A DNA stretch of 64,000 nucleotides, from positions 1 through 64,000 of the forward strand of contig NZ_CP014600.1 in NCBI RefSeq assembly GCF_001687105.1, read 5' to 3'. The translations under genes and the position numbers were made by a program. Within the stretch, counting starts at the first letter, position 1; each line of letters opens with the position of its first letter. The notes beneath the pieces are model-generated. The model worked only from the letters and a program-made list of their open reading frames with translations. It was not told the DNA's origin and made no database searches. This document shows positions 27,346 through 35,483 of the stretch, in pieces. The stretch comes from Salipiger sp. CCB-MM3. GTDB taxonomy: Bacteria; Pseudomonadota; Alphaproteobacteria; Rhodobacterales; Rhodobacteraceae.

Positions 27346-29025
27346 TCACTCGCCCGCGACGCTTTTGCCCGCCTGCGAGCGCAGCCAGCCGCCCATGCCG
27401 CGCAGCCGTTCCTCGGCGACGGTGCCAAAGCCGATGGCATGCAGATAGTCGCGCACCAGCCCGCTGCCCGGATCCACCGCCACCGGCACCCCCGCCGCCT
27501 CCAGCGCCTCGCCATAGGCCGCACCGCTGTCGCGCAGCGGATCATGCTCGGCCAGCGCGATATAGGCGGGCGGCAGCCCAGCGTGCGACGATGCCAGAAG
27601 CGGCGCAAGCTGCGGGTCATGCGTGCGCAGGCTGGTGTCGGGGCAATATTGCTCCTGCGCCGCCATCAACTGATCGAGCGTCCACAGCGGCCCCTCGCGG
27701 TTGACCTGCGCCGAGGGCCGCGTGGTGTCGAAATCGCAGATCGGATAGATCAGCAATTGCGCCGAGAGCGACACGCCAGCATCGCGGCAGCGCAGCGCGG
27801 TGACCGCCGCGAGGTTGCCGCCCGCGCCATCGCCGCCAATCGCCAGCTTGGCCGGGTCGATGCCCAGCATCTCATGCTGTGCCTTGGCCCAAGCGACCAC
27901 CGCGCCGATCTGCTGCAGCGCCGCCGGATAGGGCGCCTCGGGGGCCAGCGCGTAATCCGCAGAGATCACCAGATAGCCCGACAGCGCCGCCAGCCGGGCG
28001 GTGATGTTCCAATGGGTCTCGGGGCTGCCCTGCCGCCATGCGCCGCCGTGCAGATAGATCAGCGCCGGCAGCGGCTCGGGCCCCTCGGGGCGGAACAGCC
28101 GCACGCGCACCGGCTCGGCCTCGCTGTCGATCCAATGCTCCTCGTCGGTCTCGACGCCATCGGGGCTGGGCAGCCGCAGCGAGCGCGAGACCGACTCGAA
28201 ATGCAGCCGCCGCGTCGCCGCATCGCCGTCGGTCGGAAGGCTCGCCCATGTGGCGTCCCATGTCTCGCGGAAGCGGTAGATGTCGGGATGGATCACCCGC
28301 GTCTCGGAGATTGGCTTGGACGAGGCTTCCTCGACCGACAGCCCCGGTTTCATCACGAAGCGCAGCATCATGTCGCCCACATGGCGGCGCAGCTGTTGCT
28401 GGCCCTTGGGGGTGAAGAGATCATCGCCAAACAGGCTGGAGAAGGTCGCGCGGTTCGACACGTTGAACACCGCCAGCGCCGAGATATGCCAATGCAACTC
28501 CAGCGCGGTCAGCCCGCGGCGAAACAGCCCGGCGGCGCAGCCGCGCTGATAGATCTCGTCCAGCAGCCGGATTGCCGAGATATTCTGCCCCGCCATATCG
28601 CCATCGCTTTGCATATGGCGCGCATCGTGAATGTTCTCGACCATCACCAGCCGGACGAAATCGCGGTCTTCGGCGTGGTGGTCAAAGGTGAACTCCGCCA
28701 ACCGCCGCAGCGCCTCCACCGGGTGCAAGCTGGCCAGTTCCAGCTCGTCCTCGGCGCTGCGCACCCGCGAATAGGCCTCCTGCAGCACCGCGCGGTAGAG
28801 CCCCTCCTTGTCGCCGAAGTAATAGTAGATCATCCGTTTCGAGGTCTCGGTGCGGGCCGCGATGTCGTCGATCTTTGCCCCGGTCAGCCCGTGGGCGACA
28901 AAGGCCTCGCGCGCCACTTTGAGGATATTGGCGCGCACCGCCTCGGGGTTCTGTTTCCAGTTGCGCCGCGCCCGGCTGTCACCGTTCGGTCCGGGCTCGC
29001 GTTTTTTCACGCTGACGTCCTCCAT
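27346..29025 (-). CDS. TetR regulator fused to a hormone-sensitive-lipase-like domain lacking the nucleophile Ser
   Basis: One 559-residue open frame. Residues about 30-80 are a TetR HTH (FVAHGLTGAKIDDIAARTET, then SKRMIYYYFGDKEGLY). The TetR ligand/dimer region runs to about 230. Residues about 240-559 are an HSL/GDXG-type alpha/beta hydrolase with oxyanion loop IYLHGGAWRQGSP (near 323), the acid in ALAEHDPLRDSG and the His in DYLHAIGFG. The nucleophile motif, normally GDSAGG, reads GGDGAGGN: residue 400 (codon 27826-27828, GGC) is Gly. The hydrolase is probably inactive and may bind a ligand. The start at 29025 has GGAG upstream. A TTG start at 29043 is possible. Confidence 0.88.
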   Translation of the reverse strand: MEDVSVKKREPGPNGDSRARRNWKQNPEAVRANILKVAREAFVAHGLTGAKIDDIAARTETSKRMIYYYFGDKEGLYRAVLQEAYSRVRSAEDELELASLHPVEALRRLAEFTFDHHAEDRDFVRLVMVENIHDARHMQSDGDMAGQNISAIRLLDEIYQRGCAAGLFRRGLTALELHWHISALAVFNVSNRATFSSLFGDDLFTPKGQQQLRRHVGDMMLRFVMKPGLSVEEASSKPISETRVIHPDIYRFRETWDATWASLPTDGDAATRRLHFESVSRSLRLPSPDGVETDEEHWIDSEAEPVRVRLFRPEGPEPLPALIYLHGGAWRQGSPETHWNITARLAALSGYLVISADYALAPEAPYPAALQQIGAVVAWAKAQHEMLGIDPAKLAIGGDGAGGNLAAVTALRCRDAGVSLSAQLLIYPICDFDTTRPSAQVNREGPLWTLDQLMAAQEQYCPDTSLRTHDPQLAPLLASSHAGLPPAYIALAEHDPLRDSGAAYGEALEAAGVPVAVDPGSGLVRDYLHAIGFGTVAEERLRGMGGWLRSQAGKSVAGE

Positions 29026-29488
29026 CAAATGTTCTCCAATCAAAATCTGCGACCGCTAAGGCGGGAAACCTCTGCCATCCGAGCCGGCACGGGCCCGATG
29101 TCTGCTGCCGCCGCGCCGGGCGGACCCTCTTCAAACAAGCGACAAGCGGTTGCGGTGACTTTCTAATGTTCCCCGAACTTGGCTCGGGGCTTGGCGTAAT
29201 CAAGGTAATGAACGAATTTGTACAAATTAAGGTCTGCGGACCGACGATGGTCCTGCACACCCCCGCAGCCCTCATTTCACCCCTTGAATCACTGGACGAT
29301 CCGCAGGGTCACGGGAAGGTCTCATGCCACCAGAGTCTCACAGCGGCTACCTAAAAGTATAGTGAAAATAGCCGCTGACAACGAGCGCGTGAAGGGATTG
29401 TGACACGAGCGTACAATGCACCGGCGGGTCTTTGCCCCAAAATGTCCCGCGCTGCCCGCGACTTGGGCAACGGCGCGCCCCCCTCCCC
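29026..29488. other. Intergenic region between the TetR fusion and the POT transporter
   Basis: 463 bp, lower in GC than its surroundings between about 29,160 and 29,400. Both neighbours are transcribed leftward, so this holds the promoter of the TetR fusion and the 3' end of the POT gene's transcript. Only the palindrome at 29215-29228 stands out. No gene is supported. Confidence 0.5.
29215..29228. promoter_or_regulatory. Perfect 14-bp palindrome, candidate TetR operator
   Basis: AATTTGTACAAATT is a perfect inverted repeat about 190 bp upstream of the TetR-fusion start, in an otherwise GC-rich region. TetR proteins usually bind such palindromes near their own promoters. The link is inference from position and symmetry only. 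Confidence 0.4.
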
Positions 29489-31006
29489 TCAGCCGTGCTG
29501 CCCGGTGTCTTCGGCGGCGGCGAGGGTTTCGTTGCCCGACAGCGCCCAGCGGGTCAGCGGGCGGGCCAGCGCGATCAGCACCAGCCCCGCCACCGCGCTG
29601 CCGGTGAACAGCCCGTTGAACAGCCCCGGCAGCTCCGAGGGCGTCTCGGTGTCCATGCCCGCCGCCAACAGCCCGGCGATCAGATTGCCCAGCGAGGCGG
29701 CGAGGAACCAAAAGCCCATCATCTGGCTGGTGAACCGCTCTGGCGCCAGCCGCGAGAAGGTCGACAGACCGACCGGGCTCAGCAGCAGCTCGGCGCAGGT
29801 GTGGATGAAGAAGGTGCCGATCAGGAACAGCGCCGAGACCCGCACCCCGGTCATCGCCACTTTCGCCGCGGGCACCAGCAGCCAGAAGCCGAGGCCCACC
29901 AGCACCAGCGCCAGACCGAATTTCACAAAGACCGAGATTTCCCAGCCCCGGTCCTGCGCCCGCGTCCAGAACCACGCAAAGAGCGGCGTCAGCAGGATGA
30001 TGAACGCCGGGTTGAGGTTCTGGAACCACGAGGCCGGCACCTCAAAGCCCATCAGGTCGCGCCGGGTCAGCTCGGCGGCGAAGATCGACAGCGACGAGCC
30101 CGCCTGCTCAAAGCGCGACCAGAAGAGCGCGGCGGCGACGAACAGGATCGCCAGCACGATCATCCGCTTCTTCTCGTCGGCCGACAGCTCGCCCGCGATG
30201 TAGATGTTGAGAAAGAACCCCACCGCCACCGTCACGATCAGCACGCCGGTGGCCTGCGCCACACCCTCGGCGCTGCGCACGTCCAGCACCCCGGCGGCGA
30301 TCAGCGCGCCAAGGATCAGCACCACCGCCGCCGACAGCCCAAGGCTCACCAGACGGTCGCGCCCCGCCTCCGCCGCGTCTTTCTGCGGCGGGCGCGCGCC
30401 CTTGCCGCGCAGCGAGCCGCGCCCGGCGTGCAGGAAGTTCAGCAGCCCCAGCAGCATCGCCACCGCCGCCGCGCCAAAGCCGTAGTGCCAGCCCCAGACC
30501 TCGCCCAGATAGCCCGCGACAAAGCCGCCGAGGATCGCGCCGATGTTGATGCCCATGTAGAAGAACGAGAATCCGGCGTCGCGCCCGCCCACGTCGTCCT
30601 TGGGGTAAAGCTCGCCGACCATGCTTGAGATATTGGGCTTCAGCAGCCCCGTCCCCAGCGCGATGCAGACCAGCCCGGCCAGGAAAATCCACGCGGTGGA
30701 GCCCGAGATCGCCAGCAGGATATGCCCAAGGATGATCACCAGCCCGCCCACGGTGATCGCCCGCCGCGCGCCCCAGAACCGGTCGGCGATCCAGCCGCCG
30801 GGCAGCGCGAGGATATAGACCGCCGCCGAGTAGATGCCGTAGATCGCCACCGCCTCGGAGGTCTGCATCCCCATGCCGCCGGTCTCGACGGCGTCGATAA
30901 GGTAGAGCACGAGAATGGCGCGCATGCCGTAGAAGCTGAACCGCTCCCACATCTCGACGAGGAAAAGCGCGGGCAGCCCGGCGGGGTATCTGGCAAATCT
31001 GGACAT
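29489..31006 (-). CDS. POT-family proton-coupled oligopeptide transporter
   Basis: The 505-residue protein has about fourteen membrane spans. It carries the POT motif VEMWERFSFYGMRAILVLYL (ExxERFxxYG) near residue 18 and GTGLLKPNISSMVGELY, followed by DAGFSFFYMGINIGAILGGFVAGYLG, both typical of peptide-transporting MFS proteins. It would import di- and tripeptides with protons. The ATG at 31006 has only a weak ribosome-binding site (AGGCC). It lies upstream of the TetR fusion on the same strand, 463 bp apart, so shared regulation is possible but unproven. Confidence 0.93.
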   Translation of the reverse strand: MSRFARYPAGLPALFLVEMWERFSFYGMRAILVLYLIDAVETGGMGMQTSEAVAIYGIYSAAVYILALPGGWIADRFWGARRAITVGGLVIILGHILLAISGSTAWIFLAGLVCIALGTGLLKPNISSMVGELYPKDDVGGRDAGFSFFYMGINIGAILGGFVAGYLGEVWGWHYGFGAAAVAMLLGLLNFLHAGRGSLRGKGARPPQKDAAEAGRDRLVSLGLSAAVVLILGALIAAGVLDVRSAEGVAQATGVLIVTVAVGFFLNIYIAGELSADEKKRMIVLAILFVAAALFWSRFEQAGSSLSIFAAELTRRDLMGFEVPASWFQNLNPAFIILLTPLFAWFWTRAQDRGWEISVFVKFGLALVLVGLGFWLLVPAAKVAMTGVRVSALFLIGTFFIHTCAELLLSPVGLSTFSRLAPERFTSQMMGFWFLAASLGNLIAGLLAAGMDTETPSELPGLFNGLFTGSAVAGLVLIALARPLTRWALSGNETLAAAEDTGQHG

Positions 31007-31239
31007 GGAAAAGGCCTGAACCGGAAACAATGGCGCGAGACTAGCGCCCAAAATGCCGCAGGGCGAGTAATTTGGCCATTTCTCGCGCATGACGAGCGGC
31101 AGCCTGCCGACCGCGCCCCGCTCCGCCGCACCGCTTAAGAAAGGCTTACTGGCACACTTCCCGGAAATATCCCCTAGGCGGCCAATTTTCGCCCCATTTC
31201 CCCCATTGGTTGTGAGCTGTCAGTGTGAGGGGTTGGACG

Positions 31240-32841
31240 ATGATCAGTTCGCAGGTTACCGGGTTCACCGCGGCAGAGCAGCCGCTTGAGAGTGGCAGCA
31301 ATGTCGTGGCGCTGCGCGGCGCGCTGGCGCCGCAGTTCCAGCCCGAGCCTATCACGGACACAGACACCGCCCGCCAAACTCCCCGCGAAACCCTCAGCAG
31401 CCCCGGCCTGCTGGTGGTCGATCTCGACGGCACCTTGGTGCACACCGACACGCTGTTTGAAAGCTTCTGGTCCGCGCTTGGCCGCGACTGGCGCGGCGCG
31501 CTCGGCGCCGCCCGCGCGCTGCTGCAGGGCCGCGCCGCGGTCAAGCACAGCCTCGCCCAAGCCGCCGCCCTCGAGGCCGAGCATCTGCCCTATGACCGCG
31601 CGGTGCTGGCCTATATCGAGGCATGGCGCGCCGAGGGCGGCCGCGCGGTGCTGGTCACCGCCGCCGACCAGAGCATCGCCGATGCGGTCGCCGCCCATAC
31701 CGGGCTGTTCGACGAGGCGCATGGCTCGGACGGGCAGACCAATCTCAAGGGCGCGCGCAAGGCCGCCTTCATCACCGCGCGCTGGGGCGCCAGCCGCTTT
31801 GCCTATATGGGCGATGCCAGCGCCGACCTGCCGATCTGGCAGCACGCCAGCCGCGCCATAACCGTCAACGCCCCCGCCGCGCTGCGCCGGCGCTCTGAAC
31901 GTGTGGCGCAGCACACCGAACATATGCGCACCCGCGGCTTTGCGCTGCGCCCCTATCTCGATGCCCTGCGCCCGCATCAATGGCTGAAGAACCTGCTGGT
32001 CTTCCTGCCGATGCTGGCGGCGCATCAGATCTCCGCCGGCAGCCTCGGCCATGCGCTGGCCGCCTTCGCGTCGTTCTGCCTCGTCGCCAGCGCGGTCTAT
32101 GTGCTCAACGACCTGCTCGACCTCAACTCCGACCGCGCCCACCCGCGCAAGCGCGCCCGGCCCTTCGCCTCGGGCCGCCTGCCGATCGCCCATGGTCCGG
32201 CGATGCTGCTGGCGCTTGGCGGCGGCGGGCTGGGCATCGCCATGGCCATGGGGCCGCAGATGCTGGCTGTGATGACCGGCTATATGACCCTGACCACCGC
32301 CTATTCGCTCTATCTCAAACGCGCGGCGGTGATCGATATCCTTGCGCTTGCAGGGCTTTACACCATGCGCATGGTGGCGGGCGCCGTGGCGCTGGGGATC
32401 GAGCTTTCCGCATGGCTCGCCGCCTTCTCGCTGTTCTTCTTCTTCGCGCTGGCAGCGGTGAAGCGGCAGGCCGAACTGGTCGACCACAAGGCGCGCGGCA
32501 AGACCGCCCCCGCCGGGCGCGGCTACAGCACCGACGATCTGCCGATCATCACCATGGTGGGGCTTGGCTCGGGCTATCTGTCGGTGCTGGTGATGGCGCT
32601 TTACGTGACCTCGCCCGCGGTGCTGGCGCTCTACTCGATGCCGCAGGCGCTCTGGGGGATTTGCGCGGTGCTGCTCTATTGGGTGACGCGCATGGTGCTG
32701 CTCACCCAGCGCGGCCAGATGCATGATGATCCGGTGGTCTTTGCCGCCCGCGACCGCGTCAGCCATTTCTCGGCGCTGGCGATCCTCGGCTTCGGCCTCT
32801 GGGCGGCGCTTGGCGAGACGCTCTGGACCGCCCTGACGTGA
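31240..32841 (+). CDS. HAD phosphatase-UbiA fusion, decaprenyl-phosphate phosphoribosyltransferase-like
   Basis: The protein has 533 residues. Residues about 55-220 form a HAD domain with DLDGT (Asp61, Asp63) and YMGDASADLPIW. Residues about 235-533 form a UbiA prenyltransferase with RPHQWLKNLLVFLPML, VLNDLLDLNSDRAHPRKRAR (the NDxxDxxxD motif followed by KRxRP) and DILALAGLYTMRM. This is the pattern of Rv3806c/NoeC, which join PRPP to a polyprenyl phosphate. The HAD part could remove the 5-phosphate. The ATG at 31240 follows GAGGGG; a GTG at 31225 is the alternative. First gene of a five-gene operon, overlapping the next by 4 bases. Confidence 0.88.
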   Translation: MISSQVTGFTAAEQPLESGSNVVALRGALAPQFQPEPITDTDTARQTPRETLSSPGLLVVDLDGTLVHTDTLFESFWSALGRDWRGALGAARALLQGRAAVKHSLAQAAALEAEHLPYDRAVLAYIEAWRAEGGRAVLVTAADQSIADAVAAHTGLFDEAHGSDGQTNLKGARKAAFITARWGASRFAYMGDASADLPIWQHASRAITVNAPAALRRRSERVAQHTEHMRTRGFALRPYLDALRPHQWLKNLLVFLPMLAAHQISAGSLGHALAAFASFCLVASAVYVLNDLLDLNSDRAHPRKRARPFASGRLPIAHGPAMLLALGGGGLGIAMAMGPQMLAVMTGYMTLTTAYSLYLKRAAVIDILALAGLYTMRMVAGAVALGIELSAWLAAFSLFFFFALAAVKRQAELVDHKARGKTAPAGRGYSTDDLPIITMVGLGSGYLSVLVMALYVTSPAVLALYSMPQALWGICAVLLYWVTRMVLLTQRGQMHDDPVVFAARDRVSHFSALAILGFGLWAALGETLWTALT

Positions 32842-33299
32842 CCCGGCTGAGCCTGCCCACGCTGGTGCTGCGCTATGCGGGCTTTGCCCTGCTGGCGATG
32901 GCGGCCAACCTCGGCACGCAGCGCGCGGTGCTCGCCTTTGGCGACCCCGAGCAGCTGCTGCTGCCCGCCATCGCGCTTGGCACGCTGATCGGGCTGGCGG
33001 TGAAATACACGCTCGACAAGCGCTGGATCTTCCACGACCGCGGCACCACACCCCTGCCCCGGCAATTCGCCCTCTACAGCCTGATGGGCCTTGCCACCAC
33101 GGCGCTGTTCTGGGGCACGGAAACCGCCTTCTGGTTGCTCTGGCACAGCGATGCGGCGCGCGAGCTTGGCGCCGCGCTGGGGCTGACCGTGGGCTATGTG
33201 GTGAAATACCGTCTCGACCGGCGCTTCGTCTTTGCCGTAGCAATGACGGGTGAGGACAGCAACGAGACCCCGCGAGAGGGGCAGGAGCAGGCGGCGTGA
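32838..33299 (+). CDS. GtrA-family small membrane protein
   Basis: A 153-residue protein with four hydrophobic segments. Conserved features are LRYAGFALLAMAANLGTQ and VKYTLDKRWIFHDR, with YVVKYRLDRRFVFA repeating the pattern in the second half. GtrA proteins are thought to flip polyprenyl-phosphate-linked sugars across the inner membrane. The GTG start overlaps the previous stop (GTGA) and its own stop overlaps the next GTG, so it is coupled on both sides. In this operon it is the likely flippase for the lipid-linked sugar. Confidence 0.88.
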   Translation: MTRLSLPTLVLRYAGFALLAMAANLGTQRAVLAFGDPEQLLLPAIALGTLIGLAVKYTLDKRWIFHDRGTTPLPRQFALYSLMGLATTALFWGTETAFWLLWHSDAARELGAALGLTVGYVVKYRLDRRFVFAVAMTGEDSNETPREGQEQAA

Positions 33300-34687
33300 A
33301 ACTGACCGGTTGGGGGCGCTTTGCCCCGCGCGACACCGCGCTGGAGGCCCCGCGCGATGCTCAGGCATTGCGCGCCCTGCTCGCCCGCCCCTCCGCCAGA
33401 GATCCCGCAGCCACCGATCCCACAGCCACCGAAACAGCAGCCACCGACAAAGCACAGGGCGGCGCCATCGCCCGCGGCAACGGCCGCGCCTATGGCGATG
33501 CGGCGGTCGGCGCGCAGACCACGCTGTCGACCCGGCACCTCAACCGCATGATCGCCTTCGATGCGCAGAGCGGCCAGCTGGTGGCCGAGGCCGGGGTGCT
33601 GCTGTCGGATGTGATCGACGCTTTCCTGCCGCGCGGCTGGTTTCCCATGGTCACCCCCGGCACCCGCTTTGTCACCTTGGGCGGCATGGCGGCGGCGGAT
33701 GTGCACGGCAAGAACCACCATCTGGACGGCAGCTTCCGCACCTGCGTCGACTGGCTCGACCTGATGGGCCCCGATGGCGAGATCCGCCGCTGCAGCCGCA
33801 CCGAGAATGCCGAACTGTTTGACTGGACGCTGGGCGGCATGGGGCTCACCGGGGTGATCCTGCGCCTTGCGCTGCGGCTGCGCGCGGTCGAAAGCGGCTG
33901 GATCGGCCAGACCACCCTGCCCTGCCCCGACCTCGATGCGGTGCTGCGCGGCTTCGAAGAGCATGAGAGCGCCCCCTATTCCGTGGCATGGATCGACTGC
34001 CTCGCCAGCGGCGGCGCGCTTGGCCGCTCGCTGCTGACGCTGGGCCACCATCTGCCGCGCGCCAAGCTTGAGGCCGCGCAGGCCGCCGATCCGTTCGCCA
34101 GTGCCAAACGCGGCGCCCGCAAGCTGCCCTTCGATCTGCCGAGCTTCGCGCTCAACCGCCACAGCGTGCGCGGCTTCAACGCGCTTTACTACCGGCGGGG
34201 CTGCGCCGCCGCGGGCGCAGGCGTCACCGACTGGCAAAGCTATTTCTACCCGCTCGACGCGATCCTCGGCTGGAACCGCATCTATGGCCGCCGCGGCTTT
34301 GTGCAGTTCCAATGCGTGCTGCCCGACACCAGCGCCCGCGCCGGGCTTGCCGCGCTGCTGCGCGCCACCGCCGAGACCGGCTGCGCCTCCTTCCTTGCGG
34401 TGCTGAAACGCTTTGGTGCGCAGGACGGCGCGTTTTCCTTCCCGATGCAGGGCTACACGCTGGCGATGGATTTCCCCGCCAGCCGCCGCGCGCTGGCGCT
34501 GCTCGACCGGCTCGACGCCATCACCCTCACCCACGGCGGGCGCTTCTATCTGGCCAAGGATGCCCGGATGAGCGCCGAGACCCTGCACCGCGCCGATCCG
34601 CGCGCCGCCGATCTCGCCGCGCTGCGCGCCCGCGCAGGCATGGCCGCTCCGCTGCAATCGGCCCTTTCGCAAAGGCTTTCGCTATGA
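33296..34687 (+). CDS. DprE1-like FAD-dependent sugar-lipid oxidase
   Basis: The protein has 463 residues. The FAD-binding half has IARGNGRAYGDAAVG and GGMAAADVHGKNHHLDGSF, near-identical in pattern to the FAD-linking HGKNHH region of mycobacterial DprE1. The C-terminal half has SFLAVLKRFGAQDGAFSFPM and GGRFYLAKDARMS, with the active-site Lys. The position of DprE1 Cys387 is Ala390 here (GYTLAMDFP). DprE1 oxidises C2' of polyprenylphosphoryl ribose to the 2-keto form. The first 60 residues carry a low-complexity insert (PSARDPAATDPTATETAATD). GTG start, coupled to gtrA and to the next gene. Confidence 0.9.
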   Translation: MKLTGWGRFAPRDTALEAPRDAQALRALLARPSARDPAATDPTATETAATDKAQGGAIARGNGRAYGDAAVGAQTTLSTRHLNRMIAFDAQSGQLVAEAGVLLSDVIDAFLPRGWFPMVTPGTRFVTLGGMAAADVHGKNHHLDGSFRTCVDWLDLMGPDGEIRRCSRTENAELFDWTLGGMGLTGVILRLALRLRAVESGWIGQTTLPCPDLDAVLRGFEEHESAPYSVAWIDCLASGGALGRSLLTLGHHLPRAKLEAAQAADPFASAKRGARKLPFDLPSFALNRHSVRGFNALYYRRGCAAAGAGVTDWQSYFYPLDAILGWNRIYGRRGFVQFQCVLPDTSARAGLAALLRATAETGCASFLAVLKRFGAQDGAFSFPMQGYTLAMDFPASRRALALLDRLDAITLTHGGRFYLAKDARMSAETLHRADPRAADLAALRARAGMAAPLQSALSQRLSL

Positions 34688-35424
34688 CCACTCTTCCCCC
34701 CGTCCTGATCCTCGGCGCGCGCTCGGACATCGGTCTGGCGGTGGCGCATCGCTTCGCCGCCGCGGGCCATCCGTTGCAACTGGCCGCACGCCACGCGGGC
34801 ACGCTCGAGCCCGAGCGCGCCGATCTTGCCCTGCGCCATGGGGTGAGCGTGACCCTGCATGAGTTCGACGCGCTCGACACTGCCGGGCATGGCGCTTTTG
34901 TCGAGGCGCTGCCGCAGCTGCCCGGCATCGCCGTCTGCGCCGTGGGGCTGATGGGCACGCAAGAGCACAGCGCCGCCGAGCCCGAGGCCGCCATCGCGGT
35001 GCTGCGCAGCAATTTCGAAGGCCCCGCCATCATCCTCGCGCATCTCGCCAACCGCTTCGAGGCGCGCGGCTCCGGCACGTTGGTCGGCATCAGCTCGGTC
35101 GCGGGCGAGCGCGGGCGGGCGACGAATTACGTCTATGGCGCGGGCAAGGCCGGGTTCACCGCCTTTCTGTCGGGGCTGCGCAACCGCCTCGCCGGGCGCG
35201 GGGTGCAGGTGCTGACCGTGCTGCCGGGCTTTGTCGCCACCCGCATGACCGAGGGCATGGATCTGCCGCAAAAGCTCACCGCCGCCCCCGAGGAAGTGGC
35301 CGAGGCGATCTTCCGCGGCTGCAGCAAAGGCCGCGACGTGATCTATGTGCGCCCGATCTGGCGGGTGATCATGGCGGTGATCCGCGCCATCCCCGAACGG
35401 GTGTTCAAGAAGCTGAGCCTCTGA
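34684..35424 (+). CDS. DprE2-like SDR reductase
   Basis: The 246-residue short-chain dehydrogenase starts MTTLPPVLILGARSDIGLAV, which holds the glycine-rich NAD(P) motif. SSVAGERGR supplies Ser and NYVYGAGKAGFTAFL the YxxxK pair. The C-terminus (IWRVIMAVIRAIPERVFKKLSL) ends in a basic, amphipathic helix that would sit at the membrane, as in DprE2. It would reduce the 2-keto intermediate from the DprE1-like enzyme to give the arabino sugar. ATGA overlap with the previous gene supports joint action. Confidence 0.9.
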   Translation: MTTLPPVLILGARSDIGLAVAHRFAAAGHPLQLAARHAGTLEPERADLALRHGVSVTLHEFDALDTAGHGAFVEALPQLPGIAVCAVGLMGTQEHSAAEPEAAIAVLRSNFEGPAIILAHLANRFEARGSGTLVGISSVAGERGRATNYVYGAGKAGFTAFLSGLRNRLAGRGVQVLTVLPGFVATRMTEGMDLPQKLTAAPEEVAEAIFRGCSKGRDVIYVRPIWRVIMAVIRAIPERVFKKLSL

Positions 35425-35483
35425 CCCCCCTCCCCTGCCCGCTGTAAGCCGCCCCCGACCCCGCCGACCCAAGGACCCGCCCG

